Assembly: GCF_051521505.1 (NCBI RefSeq)
Contig: NZ_CP150356.1
Span: 5,518,001-5,582,000 of the forward strand
Length of the DNA: 64,000 bases
Origin: Sorangium sp025924095
Lineage (GTDB): Bacteria; Myxococcota_A; Polyangia; Polyangiales; Polyangiaceae
Reading direction: 5' to 3'
The notes beneath the pieces were generated by a model. The model was not told the origin of the DNA. It saw nothing but the letters and a program-made list of their open reading frames with translations, and made no database searches. This document shows, piece after piece, positions 16,710-24,128 of this stretch. The position numbers were made by a program, and so were the translations under genes. Position 1 is the stretch's first letter. Every line of letters starts with the position of its first letter.

Positions 16710-17971
16710 CGGCGCCGGCCCCGCGCGAGGACCCCCCGCCTCCGGCGAGGCGGAGCGTCTCCGGCAGCATGGCGCTGAAGACCGCGAGCGATCTCGTCTC
16801 GCGCGGCGTCCGCATGCTCCTCGCCGTGGTCGCCGCGCGGCAGCTGGGGCCGGCGGGCTTCGGCGACTACAGCTACGCCTTCGCGGTGGGCTTCCTGCTC
16901 GGCGAGCTCGCCGACCTCGGCCTGCACCTCTTCATCGCGCGGGAGGTCGCCCGGGATCCGGGCGCGCCCATCGGCCCCCTCGTGCGCCTCAAGCTCGCGG
17001 TGACGCTGGCGGCGGGCGGCGTCGGCCTCGGGGTCGGCCTCCTCGCGGACGCGGCCTCGCCGCGCCGCGCGCTCGTGTGGCTGCTGACCGCCGCGTGGCT
17101 CATGGCCTCGTTCGTCGAGATGCTGAACCAGGTGTTTCGCGGGCACCAGCGGATGGAGCGCGAGGTGCTCGTGGCGATCACCATGGCGCTCGCGTCCTTC
17201 GGGCTGGGGACGGCGGCGCTGCTCTCGGGTCTGGGCGCGCTCGGCCTCGCGTGGGCCCTCGTCGCGGGCCACCTGCTCGCCCTCGCGCTGGCCGTGGCCC
17301 TCGCCGCCCAGCTCATCGAGCGCCGGCCGGGGTCCGGCGGGGGCGCGATGCTCCCGCGGGGCTTCCTCCGGGAGGCTGGGCCTCTCGCGGTGGTGATGGT
17401 CGCCAGCCCCGCCTACTTCCAGATCGATCTCCTGATGCTGGGCTGGATGAGCACCGCCGGGGCGGTCGGCGACATGAGCGCCGTCCAGCGCGTCATCGGC
17501 GGCGCCATGGTGCTGCCGGGCGTCGTGCGCGCGGCGGTCTTCCCCGCCTTCGTCGCCAGCGGCTCGGCGAGCGTCCGCAGGCGCCTCGCCGCGTCCACCT
17601 TCCTCGGCCTCATGGCCGCAGGCGTGCTCCTGAGCGCCGCGGTGTGGTGGCTCGGCGAGCCGCTCGTCCGGCTCGTGTTCGGCGCGGAGTACGCAGGCGC
17701 CGTGCTGCCGCTGCAGCTGCTCACGACGGCGCTCGTGTGGATGCTGCCGGAGTTCGCCATCGGCCCGATGCTGTTCGCGACGGGCCAGCAGCGCCCGTAC
17801 GCCGCCCTCTGGGTGACGAGCGTGCTCCTCATCGCGGCCGGCAACCTGTGGGCGATCCCGGCGCACGGCGCCGCCGGCGCCGCCCTGGTGAAGCTCGTTG
17901 TCACGTTCGGTCTCGTGGCAGGCGAGGTGCTCGTCCTCTGGCGCGTCCGGGAGCGCCTCGGGGCGCCGTGA
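16706..17971 (+). CDS. Wzx-like oligosaccharide flippase (MATE/MVF fold)
   Basis: A polytopic membrane protein of 421 residues if the GTG at 16706 is used; an ATG at 16769 and a TTG at 16628 are alternatives in the same frame. It has about twelve hydrophobic segments and typical polysaccharide-transporter features: MALKTASDLVSRGVRMLLAV, RQLGPAGFGDYSYAFAVG, LFIAREVARD, then YFQIDLLMLGWM and FGAEYAGAVLPLQLL. Proteins of this type flip undecaprenyl-diphosphate-linked glycans across the inner membrane. It is divergent from the five-gene minus operon with about 240 bp between starts, and faces a convergent priming sugar transferase gene. No Wzy polymerase or Wza/Wzc export gene is seen in the window, so the later steps must be coded elsewhere. 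Confidence 0.88.
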   Translation: MTAPAPREDPPPPARRSVSGSMALKTASDLVSRGVRMLLAVVAARQLGPAGFGDYSYAFAVGFLLGELADLGLHLFIAREVARDPGAPIGPLVRLKLAVTLAAGGVGLGVGLLADAASPRRALVWLLTAAWLMASFVEMLNQVFRGHQRMEREVLVAITMALASFGLGTAALLSGLGALGLAWALVAGHLLALALAVALAAQLIERRPGSGGGAMLPRGFLREAGPLAVVMVASPAYFQIDLLMLGWMSTAGAVGDMSAVQRVIGGAMVLPGVVRAAVFPAFVASGSASVRRRLAASTFLGLMAAGVLLSAAVWWLGEPLVRLVFGAEYAGAVLPLQLLTTALVWMLPEFAIGPMLFATGQQRPYAALWVTSVLLIAAGNLWAIPAHGAAGAALVKLVVTFGLVAGEVLVLWRVRERLGAP

Positions 17972-18022
17972 GCGGCCGCGGAGCGGGTCACTCCCGCGCT
18001 CGTCGATCGCCCGGCGCACGGG

Positions 18023-18919
18023 TCAGTAGCTCCCCACGCCGAAGAGCATGCGCAGCGGCGTGAGCGCGATGATCTTCAGGTCGAGCCGGAAGCTGGCGTT
18101 GGCCAGGTAATAGATATCGAGGAGGACGCTCTGGTCGAAGGTGACCTGGTTGCGCGCCGCGACCTGCCACAGGCCGGTGATCCCGGGCCGGCCGTCGCTG
18201 CGAAGCCGGTGCCACGCCTTCAGCGCGTCGAACTCCGCCATCGGATAGGGCCTGGGGCCCACGAGGGCCATGTCGCCGGTGAGGACGTGGAAGAGCTGGG
18301 GGACCTCGTCGAGGCACAGCCAGCGGAGGACGCCTCCGAGCCGCGTGATGCGCGGATCCCTGGGGTGCTTGGGGATGACGACCCCGTCCTCGCGCACGAA
18401 GCCGGGGATGTCGCCGCGGATGACCGAGAGCCGCGCGGCGTCGCCCCCGTCCTCGCCGTCGCGTCGCCGCGCTCGCATCGTCCGGTACTTGAAGAACGCG
18501 AACGGCTTCCCGCCCAGCCCTGCGCGCGGGGCGACGTGGAATGCCCCGCCCGGGGACTCGAGGCGGATCAGCAGCGCGATCACCAGCCACAGCGGCGCGC
18601 CCCCGAGCAGCACCGCCAGGGCCACGAGCTTCTCGACGGCCTGGGTCGCCGTGGCGTCGAGGCCGCTCCGCTCGCCCGAGCCGAACCGGACCACAGGGAT
18701 CCCCTCCGCGGTCCGCTCGGTGAGGCCGAGGCGCACCGCGAGCCACTCGAGGTCCCGCGATGCGATCGCGACGGCCCGCGCCTGTCCGCTCGCCCGCCGC
18801 GCCCGCCGCAGCACCTCCCCGATGGCGTCGAGGCCCTCGACGGCGATGGGAGCGCTCGGATCCAGCGGAGGAGGCGACGCGGTCTCACTGCCAGCGAAAG
18901 ACGTCGATGCACAGCTCAA
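18023..18919 (-). CDS. Priming sugar-phosphate transferase (PF02397 type)
   Basis: A 298-residue polyprenyl-phosphate sugar phosphotransferase that would load the first sugar phosphate onto undecaprenyl phosphate. The TTG at 18919 is a credible start because AGGAGG lies 5 bases upstream. After an N-terminal soluble stretch of about 90 residues comes one hydrophobic segment (LVALAVLLGGAPLWLVIALLI), then the catalytic domain with FFKYRTMR, DEVPQLFHVLTGDMALVGPRP and PGITGLWQVAARNQVTF. Only one membrane segment precedes the catalytic domain, as in small monotopic members such as PglC, and unlike WbaP or WcaJ with several. The gene is 73 bp downstream of the SDR gene and probably part of that minus-strand unit. 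Confidence 0.92.
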   Translation of the reverse strand: MSCASTSFAGSETASPPPLDPSAPIAVEGLDAIGEVLRRARRASGQARAVAIASRDLEWLAVRLGLTERTAEGIPVVRFGSGERSGLDATATQAVEKLVALAVLLGGAPLWLVIALLIRLESPGGAFHVAPRAGLGGKPFAFFKYRTMRARRRDGEDGGDAARLSVIRGDIPGFVREDGVVIPKHPRDPRITRLGGVLRWLCLDEVPQLFHVLTGDMALVGPRPYPMAEFDALKAWHRLRSDGRPGITGLWQVAARNQVTFDQSVLLDIYYLANASFRLDLKIIALTPLRMLFGVGSY

Positions 18920-18924
18920 GCAAA

Positions 18925-18930
18925 CCTCCT
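18925..18930 (-). promoter_or_regulatory. Shine-Dalgarno site deciding a TTG start
   Basis: A perfect AGGAGG on the minus strand lies 5 bases before the TTG at 18919 and supports that unusual start for the priming sugar transferase. Confidence 0.8.
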
Positions 18931-18992
18931 GGGGTGTCCGGTCCGGCGTCGCGACGGTGCTCCCGCGCTGCCGGACGCGCTGCCGTCTCGTC

Positions 18993-19793
18993 TCAGCCCT
19001 CTCTCAGCTGCTCCCCGAACGCCCGGCGTGTTCGCCACCGCGCCCACGCCGGGAAGAGCTCTCCCACCGCGCTGCGGAGGCGGAGCCGCAGCGCGGCGCT
19101 CCCGCGGGCCCGCGGCGCGCGCCAGAGCGCGGCCACGCTCTCGGCGACCTGGTCCACCGGGACGCCGCCGTCCTGCGGTCGAGACACAGCCCCCCGGCGC
19201 CGCCGCTCGTCCTCGTGCAGGCCCGTATCCACCCAGCCGGGGTGCACCTGGGAGACCCGGATCCCCCGGGGCGCGAGCTCGAGCTCCAGCGCGTCGCTGA
19301 GGCCACGGACGGCGAACTTCGTGGCGCAATAGACGCTCTTCAGCGGCACGGCGCGGAACGAGACCTCGGAGCCGACGTTGATGATGTGCCCTCCCCCGCC
19401 CCCCATCGCCTGCACCGCGTGCCGGCAGCCGAGGAGCACGCCGACGAGGTTGGTGCGGACGATCGACTCGACCTCCTCGAGAGCCATCTCGTCGAGGCGC
19501 CCGTAGCCCTCCCGGGCAGCGTTGTTGACGACGACGTCGATCCCGCCCAGGAAAGCGCGCGCCGCGCCGAAGAAGGCGCCCTGGGAGGCGTCGTCGCCGA
19601 CGTCCACCGCGCCCGTGCCGAGCCGCCGGCCCGCGTGCTCCGACGCGAAGCGCTGCTGCAGCGCGAGGAGCGCCTCCTCGCCCCGCGCGCCGGCGAACAC
19701 CCGATGTCCCTCCTGCAGCGCGCGCGCCACGATGGCCCGCCCGATCCCGCGCGAGCCGCCGAGCACGACGATGGCGAGGGCGCGCTCAGGCAC
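18993..19793 (-). CDS. Short-chain dehydrogenase/reductase
   Basis: A 266-residue classical SDR. The Rossmann glycine motif is VVLGGSRGIGRAI at residues 9-21, followed by VDVGDDASQ, the NNAA motif in VVVNNAARE, the catalytic Ser in IINVGSEVSF and the catalytic pair YCATK about residues 155-159. It should reduce or oxidise a carbonyl or alcohol with NAD(P)H; substrate unknown. The GTG start at 19793 overlaps the 3' end of the radical SAM gene by 8 bases, so translation is coupled. Its place between a radical SAM enzyme and a priming sugar transferase suggests a role in sugar or lipid-carrier modification, which remains inference. Confidence 0.9.
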   Translation of the reverse strand: MPERALAIVVLGGSRGIGRAIVARALQEGHRVFAGARGEEALLALQQRFASEHAGRRLGTGAVDVGDDASQGAFFGAARAFLGGIDVVVNNAAREGYGRLDEMALEEVESIVRTNLVGVLLGCRHAVQAMGGGGGHIINVGSEVSFRAVPLKSVYCATKFAVRGLSDALELELAPRGIRVSQVHPGWVDTGLHEDERRRRGAVSRPQDGGVPVDQVAESVAALWRAPRARGSAALRLRLRSAVGELFPAWARWRTRRAFGEQLREG

Positions 19794-20874
19794 GCGCGAC
19801 CCGCGCCAGCAGATCTCGTCCCAGGCTGCGCACGAGGAGCTGTTCGTTGCTCACGAGGTGCTGCTGGTTCAGCCACGGCGCCGCGCACGCGAAGCAGCCA
19901 TGATCGTGCAGGTGCTCCCACGCGGCCCGGAAGCCGACCTCCAGCACGTTCTTCGCGGGGAAGTCCGAGAGCCGCTGGTTGCACGGGTACATGCGTCCAT
20001 CGCCGTCGATGAACGCATAGTACCGGCCCGCGCTGCACGGGAGGTACGGGAAGCTCGCCCGCCGCGCCTCCTCGGTGACGCGGTCCTCGCCGTGGTGCTC
20101 CCACCAGCGCGCCATGTTCTCCCAGACGCGCTCGCGGAAGACAAGGGGCGCCCCCTCGCGCTTGAGGGCGAGCAGGGCGTCGGCCAGGACCTGGCGCTCG
20201 CCCGAGTCGAGGGAGTTGTCGCCGTGGATGCGCAGCTGACGGTTCGACTGCGGGGCGTAGCTCATCACGACCTCGAGCCGCGCGTCGAAGCGGGCCGCGA
20301 GGTCGAGGAGCCAGGGCACCTGATCCTTGTTCCGGCGGTTCAGCACCGCCTTCACGATGCGCGGGATGCCGCGCGCCTGGCATACCTCCAGCGCCCCCAC
20401 GGAGACGGCGAAGGTCCCCTCGCCGCGATTCAGATCGTTGATAGGCGCTGGCCCGTCGACGCTCACGACGATCGAGCTCAGGTGCACGAGCTCGTCCACG
20501 CGCTCCTTGACGCGGAATCCGCTCGTGACCATCCCCACCGAGATCCCTCGGCCCACCGCCCGCTCGACGACCCGGCCGATCGATTTGTGCAGCATCGGCT
20601 CGCCGCCCGTGAGTGTCATGACAGCAGTCCCGAGCGCCGCCGCATCGTCCACAATGGCGCACAGCTGCTCATAGTTAAACTGCCCGATGCTGTCCCGCCG
20701 GTGGTGGTAGTCTCCGTAGCAGTACTCGCAGCTCAGGTGGCATCGATTGGTCACGGAAACGTCCACCCAGACGGGACGCGCTTCACGGGCGAGCTTGGCG
20801 CGAACGAGTGAGCCCAGGTACCGAGGAGAGCGGTGCACGCCCGGCACTATAGAGAACTGGCCCCCGGATGTCAT
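19786..20874 (-). CDS. Radical SAM/SPASM-domain protein
   Basis: A 362-residue enzyme from ATG 20874. The iron-sulfur motif CHLSCEYC is near residue 46, then VMTLTGGEPMLHKSIGR, GMVTSGFRV and VSVDGPAPINDLNRG fill the barrel. The C-terminal third has SPASM-like Cys residues: PYLPCSAGRYYAFIDGDGRMYPCNQ and later HDHGCFACAAPW. Such enzymes often act on peptides or small metabolites; the substrate here is unknown. It forms an operon with the overlapping SDR gene and, behind it, a priming sugar transferase. It is only distantly similar to the other radical SAM protein at 15036-16466, so it is not a simple duplicate. A divergent UDP-glucuronate decarboxylase gene starts 97 bp away. Confidence 0.9.
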   Translation of the reverse strand: MTSGGQFSIVPGVHRSPRYLGSLVRAKLAREARPVWVDVSVTNRCHLSCEYCYGDYHHRRDSIGQFNYEQLCAIVDDAAALGTAVMTLTGGEPMLHKSIGRVVERAVGRGISVGMVTSGFRVKERVDELVHLSSIVVSVDGPAPINDLNRGEGTFAVSVGALEVCQARGIPRIVKAVLNRRNKDQVPWLLDLAARFDARLEVVMSYAPQSNRQLRIHGDNSLDSGERQVLADALLALKREGAPLVFRERVWENMARWWEHHGEDRVTEEARRASFPYLPCSAGRYYAFIDGDGRMYPCNQRLSDFPAKNVLEVGFRAAWEHLHDHGCFACAAPWLNQQHLVSNEQLLVRSLGRDLLARVARA

Positions 20875-20971
20875 CCACTCTTTATAAACACATTTTCTTA
20901 TGGTAAGGGTTGGACGGTTCAAGACGTTCCGGAGCTCTCACCGAGCGGCCGTCAAGGAGGCATTTTTTACG
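20875..20971. promoter_or_regulatory. Divergent promoter region
   Basis: These 97 bp separate divergent starts of the radical SAM gene (minus) and the UDP-glucuronate decarboxylase gene (plus). It contains an unusually AT-rich run for this genome, TTTATAAACACATTTTCTTA at 20881-20900, and an AGGAGG followed by CATTTTTTACG before ATG 20972. Both promoters are probably here. Confidence 0.55.
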
Positions 20972-21910
20972 ATGAGCGCGAGCAAGCGAATCCTGGTCAC
21001 TGGCGGGGCAGGTTTCCTCGGGTCGCACCTCTGCGCTCGGCTGCTGGCCGAGGGCAACACCGTGATCTGTGTCGACAGCATGGTGACAGGGCGCGAGGAG
21101 AACCTCGCGCCGCTGATCAAGAACCCGCGGTTCCAGTGGCATCGCTGCGACGTCAGCGAGCCGTTCCATTTCGAGGTCGACCAGATCTACAACATGGCCT
21201 GCGCGGCCTCGCCGCCGAAGTACCGGGCCGATCCGGTGCACACGCTCAACACGGTCGTCTTCGGCGCGATCAACGTCCTCCGGCTCGCGGAGAAGCTGGG
21301 AGCCCGCGTCCTGCAGGCCTCCACGTCCGAGGTCTATGGTGACGCGCTGGTCCACCCTCAGCACGAGGATTACTGGGGGAACGTCAACCCGATCGGGCCG
21401 CGGGCCTGTTACGACGAGAGCAAGCGGGTGGCGGAGACCTACTTCTGGGAGTACCGCCAGACCCGGAACGTCGACACAGTCATCGTCCGCATCTTCAACA
21501 CCTACGGGCCGAACATGGCCCGGGACGACGGCCGGGTCATCGCCAACTTCGTGGTCAAGGCGCTGCGCGGCGAGGCGCTGGAGCTGTACGGCGGCGGCGA
21601 TCGCACGCGCTCGTTCTGCTTCGTGAGCGACCTGATCGAGGGGCTGGTTCGCGTGATGAACGCCGGGGACCTGACCGGACCCGTCAACCTCGGGAATCCG
21701 GCCGAGACGACGATGACGGCGCTCGCCGAGCTCATCATCCGCAAGACCGGCGGGCGCGCGAAGCTGACGACGGGCGCCGCCGTGATCGACGACCCCCACC
21801 GGCGCAGGCCCGACATTTCCCGGGTCAGCGAGCTCCTCGGCTGGCGTCCGGTCGTGGATCTCGAGTCGGGCCTCGACCGCACGATCGACTGGTTCCGCCC
21901 GCGCGTCTGA
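20972..21910 (+). CDS. uxs: UDP-glucuronate decarboxylase (UDP-xylose synthase)
   Basis: A 312-residue extended SDR. It has the NAD motif ILVTGGAGFLGSHLC at residues 6-20, the segment YNMACAASPPKYRADPVHTLNT specific to the UXS/dTDP-glucose dehydratase-like group, the catalytic STSEVYGD and YDESKR (about 146-151), then IFNTYGPNM, GDGRTRSF-like GGGDRTRSFCFVSDL and NLGNPAETTM. UXS enzymes oxidise UDP-glucuronate at C4, decarboxylate it and reduce it to UDP-xylose. The length matches bacterial UXS (about 310-320). ATG 20972 has AGGAGG 11 bases upstream. The gene would supply UDP-xylose to the neighbouring glycosyltransferases. A related nucleotide-sugar epimerase cannot be fully excluded. Confidence 0.88.
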   Translation: MSASKRILVTGGAGFLGSHLCARLLAEGNTVICVDSMVTGREENLAPLIKNPRFQWHRCDVSEPFHFEVDQIYNMACAASPPKYRADPVHTLNTVVFGAINVLRLAEKLGARVLQASTSEVYGDALVHPQHEDYWGNVNPIGPRACYDESKRVAETYFWEYRQTRNVDTVIVRIFNTYGPNMARDDGRVIANFVVKALRGEALELYGGGDRTRSFCFVSDLIEGLVRVMNAGDLTGPVNLGNPAETTMTALAELIIRKTGGRAKLTTGAAVIDDPHRRRPDISRVSELLGWRPVVDLESGLDRTIDWFRPRV

Positions 21911-21996
21911 CGCGTCGGCCCGGGCGGGCGAGGCCTGTCGAGGCGCTCGCCCGCCACCCCCTCTATCGATGGGTCCGCGCTCCGGCCGCTCCGCGC

Positions 21997-22944
21997 TCAG
22001 CCGCCCTTCGAGGGGAGGCGACCGGAGGTGGCCATGACGCGCCCGCCGCGGCCGGCGCGGACGTCCGCCAGGATCCGATCGCATTGCGCCGCGATCCGCC
22101 GCTCGAGCGCGCGGTGGAGCACGGCCCTGAGGGCCATCCCGCCCAGCCCGCGCACGACGGCGCCCGGCCCGGGCGCCGACTTCAACCGTTCCATGAGGAT
22201 CCGCGGCGCGGTCCGCATCGAGAGCAGGCGGGCGTCATCACGCCGATAGAGCTCCGGGTAGCTCGAGCGGAGCTGCTCTCTCGCGGCGGCGTTGCGCGCC
22301 AGCGCGCGGACCACGTCGGCCAGGCTGTCGACCTCGAAATGGATGGGCGCCTCGGGGACCACGACAAGCGTGTCGCCCGCGACGAGCGCGGTGAGCCACG
22401 AATCCTCGGTGACGAGGTCGATGGGCAGCTGAGGGAGCGTCCCCTCGCGCAGCAGCCCTCGGTTCGCCATCACCGCGCCCAGGCGGTCGCGGTCGATGGC
22501 GTAGAGGCGACCGGAGATGTAGTCCTGACCGAGGCTCGTCGTGAGCAGGCGGATGACGGTGCCGAGCGGCGCCGGCGGCACCCCGCGCGGCTGCTCGAAC
22601 GCCGCGGCGACGGCGGCGCGCGGCGAGCGCTCCAGGGCGCGCAGCAGGGCCGAGATGGCGCCCGGGGCCGGGCGCACGTCCGCGTCCGTGAACACGAGGC
22701 GGCTGTTCCGCGCCCGGGTCACAAGGGCGTTCCACGCGTGGTTCTTGCCGAGGTCGCTCTGGATGACGGCGAGTCGCGGCTCTCGCCCTCGAAAGGCGTC
22801 GACGACGCCCTCGGTGCCGTCCGTGCATCCGTTGAGGCAGACGAGGATCTCGTCCACGTCGGAACCGAGCCGCGACAGCTCGGTGAGGGTCGCCTCGATG
22901 GTGCGGACTTCGTTGTACGCCGGCAGGCAAACACTGGCTGACAT
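21997..22944 (-). CDS. Family 2 glycosyltransferase
   Basis: A 315-residue GT-A glycosyltransferase from ATG 22944, which has GGAG 4-5 bases upstream. It begins with the family pattern SVCLPAYNEVRTIEATLTEL, followed by VDEILVCLNGCTDGTEGV, the QSDLGKNHAWN segment, the metal-binding FTDADVRPAPG, and VTEDSWLTALVA with the acidic residues of the acceptor side. The C-terminal part is Arg-rich with one weak hydrophobic stretch, so it is probably peripheral on the inner membrane. Donor and acceptor cannot be told from sequence; UDP-xylose from the adjacent uxs is a fair guess. It converges with uxs. Confidence 0.9.
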   Translation of the reverse strand: MSASVCLPAYNEVRTIEATLTELSRLGSDVDEILVCLNGCTDGTEGVVDAFRGREPRLAVIQSDLGKNHAWNALVTRARNSRLVFTDADVRPAPGAISALLRALERSPRAAVAAAFEQPRGVPPAPLGTVIRLLTTSLGQDYISGRLYAIDRDRLGAVMANRGLLREGTLPQLPIDLVTEDSWLTALVAGDTLVVVPEAPIHFEVDSLADVVRALARNAAAREQLRSSYPELYRRDDARLLSMRTAPRILMERLKSAPGPGAVVRGLGGMALRAVLHRALERRIAAQCDRILADVRAGRGGRVMATSGRLPSKGG

Positions 22945-23175
22945 CGGCTCCGACGCATAGCACCGCGCCGGCTCGGATGTCACACGAAGCGCGGGCCGCG
23001 CCGGCGTCTCCCGGGGCGCGTCGGCGAATCAGCAATGACGCCTATGGGGTCGTCCCTCTCTGGAGCGAGCCCCGCCTGCTGGGCTATGCGTACGACGACG
23101 AACGGGCGACCCGGCAGCGGATCGAGGCCGTTTTGCCGCCTTGACGACGGGGTCGGGCGCGCCTTGTATGAGCGG

Positions 23176-23973
23176 ATGCTCCGAGCGATCGCCGAGGACG
23201 TGTGGGCGTACGAGAGGGACCTCCGGCTGCCGGTCGGCTATCTGCCGTCGCGCGCGACCGTCGTGAGGCGGGCCGACGGCGGGATCGTCATCCATTCGCC
23301 GCTCGCGTTCGACGACGCCGCGGCCCGGGCGATCGACGCGCTCGGCGAGGTGCGCGCCATCGTCGCCCCGAGCCGCCTCCACCACCTCTTCGTGAAGGCC
23401 GCGACCGAGCGCTGGCCGCGCGCGAGCGTGCTCGGGGCGCCCGGGCTGGAGAAGAAGCTGTCCGGCCTTCGCTTCACCCCGCTGCCTCGGTCCGGCGTGG
23501 CGCCCGAGCTCGGCGACGACCTCGGCGTTCGCCTCGTGGAGGGCGTGCCGTACATCACGGAGCACGTGTTCCTGCACGCGCGCTCGCGGACGCTCATCGT
23601 GACGGATCTCCTCTTCAACGTGCACGAGGTCCGCAGCTTCGGCATGAAGGTCTTCCTCTGGCTCGGCGGCGCGTGGAAGAAGACCGCGCAGGACCACGTG
23701 TGGCGCGTGCTCATGAGGGACCGCGCCGCGGCCGCGCGGAGCGTCGCCGACGTCCTCGCGTGGGACTTCGAGCGCGTCGTCGTCGCTCACGGCGACGTCG
23801 TCGAGGGCGACGCGAAGGACGAGGGTAACGCGAAGGACGAGGGTAACGCGAAGGACGAGGGTAACGCGAAGGACGAGGGTAACGCGAAGGACGAGGGTAA
23901 CGCGAAGGACCGAGCGCAGCGGGCGCTCGCCTGGATCGGCGGCGGGGCTACCCCGCTCCTGCCGGCGAGATGA
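23176..23973 (+). CDS. DUF4336 (metallo-hydrolase-like) protein with repeat tail
   Basis: A 265-residue protein from ATG 23176. It follows the DUF4336 pattern: IAEDVWAYERDLRLPVGY near the start, SRATVVRRADGGIVIHSPL, then GEVRAIVAPSRLHHLFV, EHVFLHARSRTLIVTDLLFNV and the C-terminal DFERVVVAHGDVVEG. DUF4336 resembles the metallo-beta-lactamase fold but the full metal motif is not obvious; the role is unknown. After the last conserved segment the sequence holds five exact repeats of AKDEGN, encoded by an 18-bp tandem repeat, then a short tail. The start is uncertain; a TTG at 23164 is also in frame. Confidence 0.75.
   Translation: MLRAIAEDVWAYERDLRLPVGYLPSRATVVRRADGGIVIHSPLAFDDAAARAIDALGEVRAIVAPSRLHHLFVKAATERWPRASVLGAPGLEKKLSGLRFTPLPRSGVAPELGDDLGVRLVEGVPYITEHVFLHARSRTLIVTDLLFNVHEVRSFGMKVFLWLGGAWKKTAQDHVWRVLMRDRAAAARSVADVLAWDFERVVVAHGDVVEGDAKDEGNAKDEGNAKDEGNAKDEGNAKDEGNAKDRAQRALAWIGGGATPLLPAR
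23812..23910. repeat. 18-bp in-frame tandem repeat
   Basis: Five exact copies of GCGAAGGACGAGGGTAAC plus a half copy, in frame in the DUF4336 gene and coding for AKDEGN each time. The identity at the DNA level points to recent expansion. Confidence 0.95.
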
Positions 23974-24073
23974 GCGCGCGCGGGCTCTCTCGGCGCCCTC
24001 GGCGCTCCTGGCGTTCTTCTTGAGGGGAGGGTCGGTGCTGCGAGGGGAGGGTCGATGTACCAGGCGCGGCCTC

Positions 24074-24118
24074 GGCTCTGTCTGACGAACCGCCGGGCGG
24101 CGCTCGTCAGACAGAGCC
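24074..24118. terminator. Long perfect hairpin between convergent genes
   Basis: A perfect 15-bp inverted repeat, GGCTCTGTCTGACGA at 24074-24088 and its complement at 24104-24118, with a 15-base GC-rich loop. It lies 11 bp after the stop of the lectin-cytochrome gene (minus) and about 100 bp after the DUF4336 stop (plus), so it is well placed as a bidirectional terminator. No T tract follows. Confidence 0.8.
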
Positions 24119-24128
24119 TGTCATCGCG

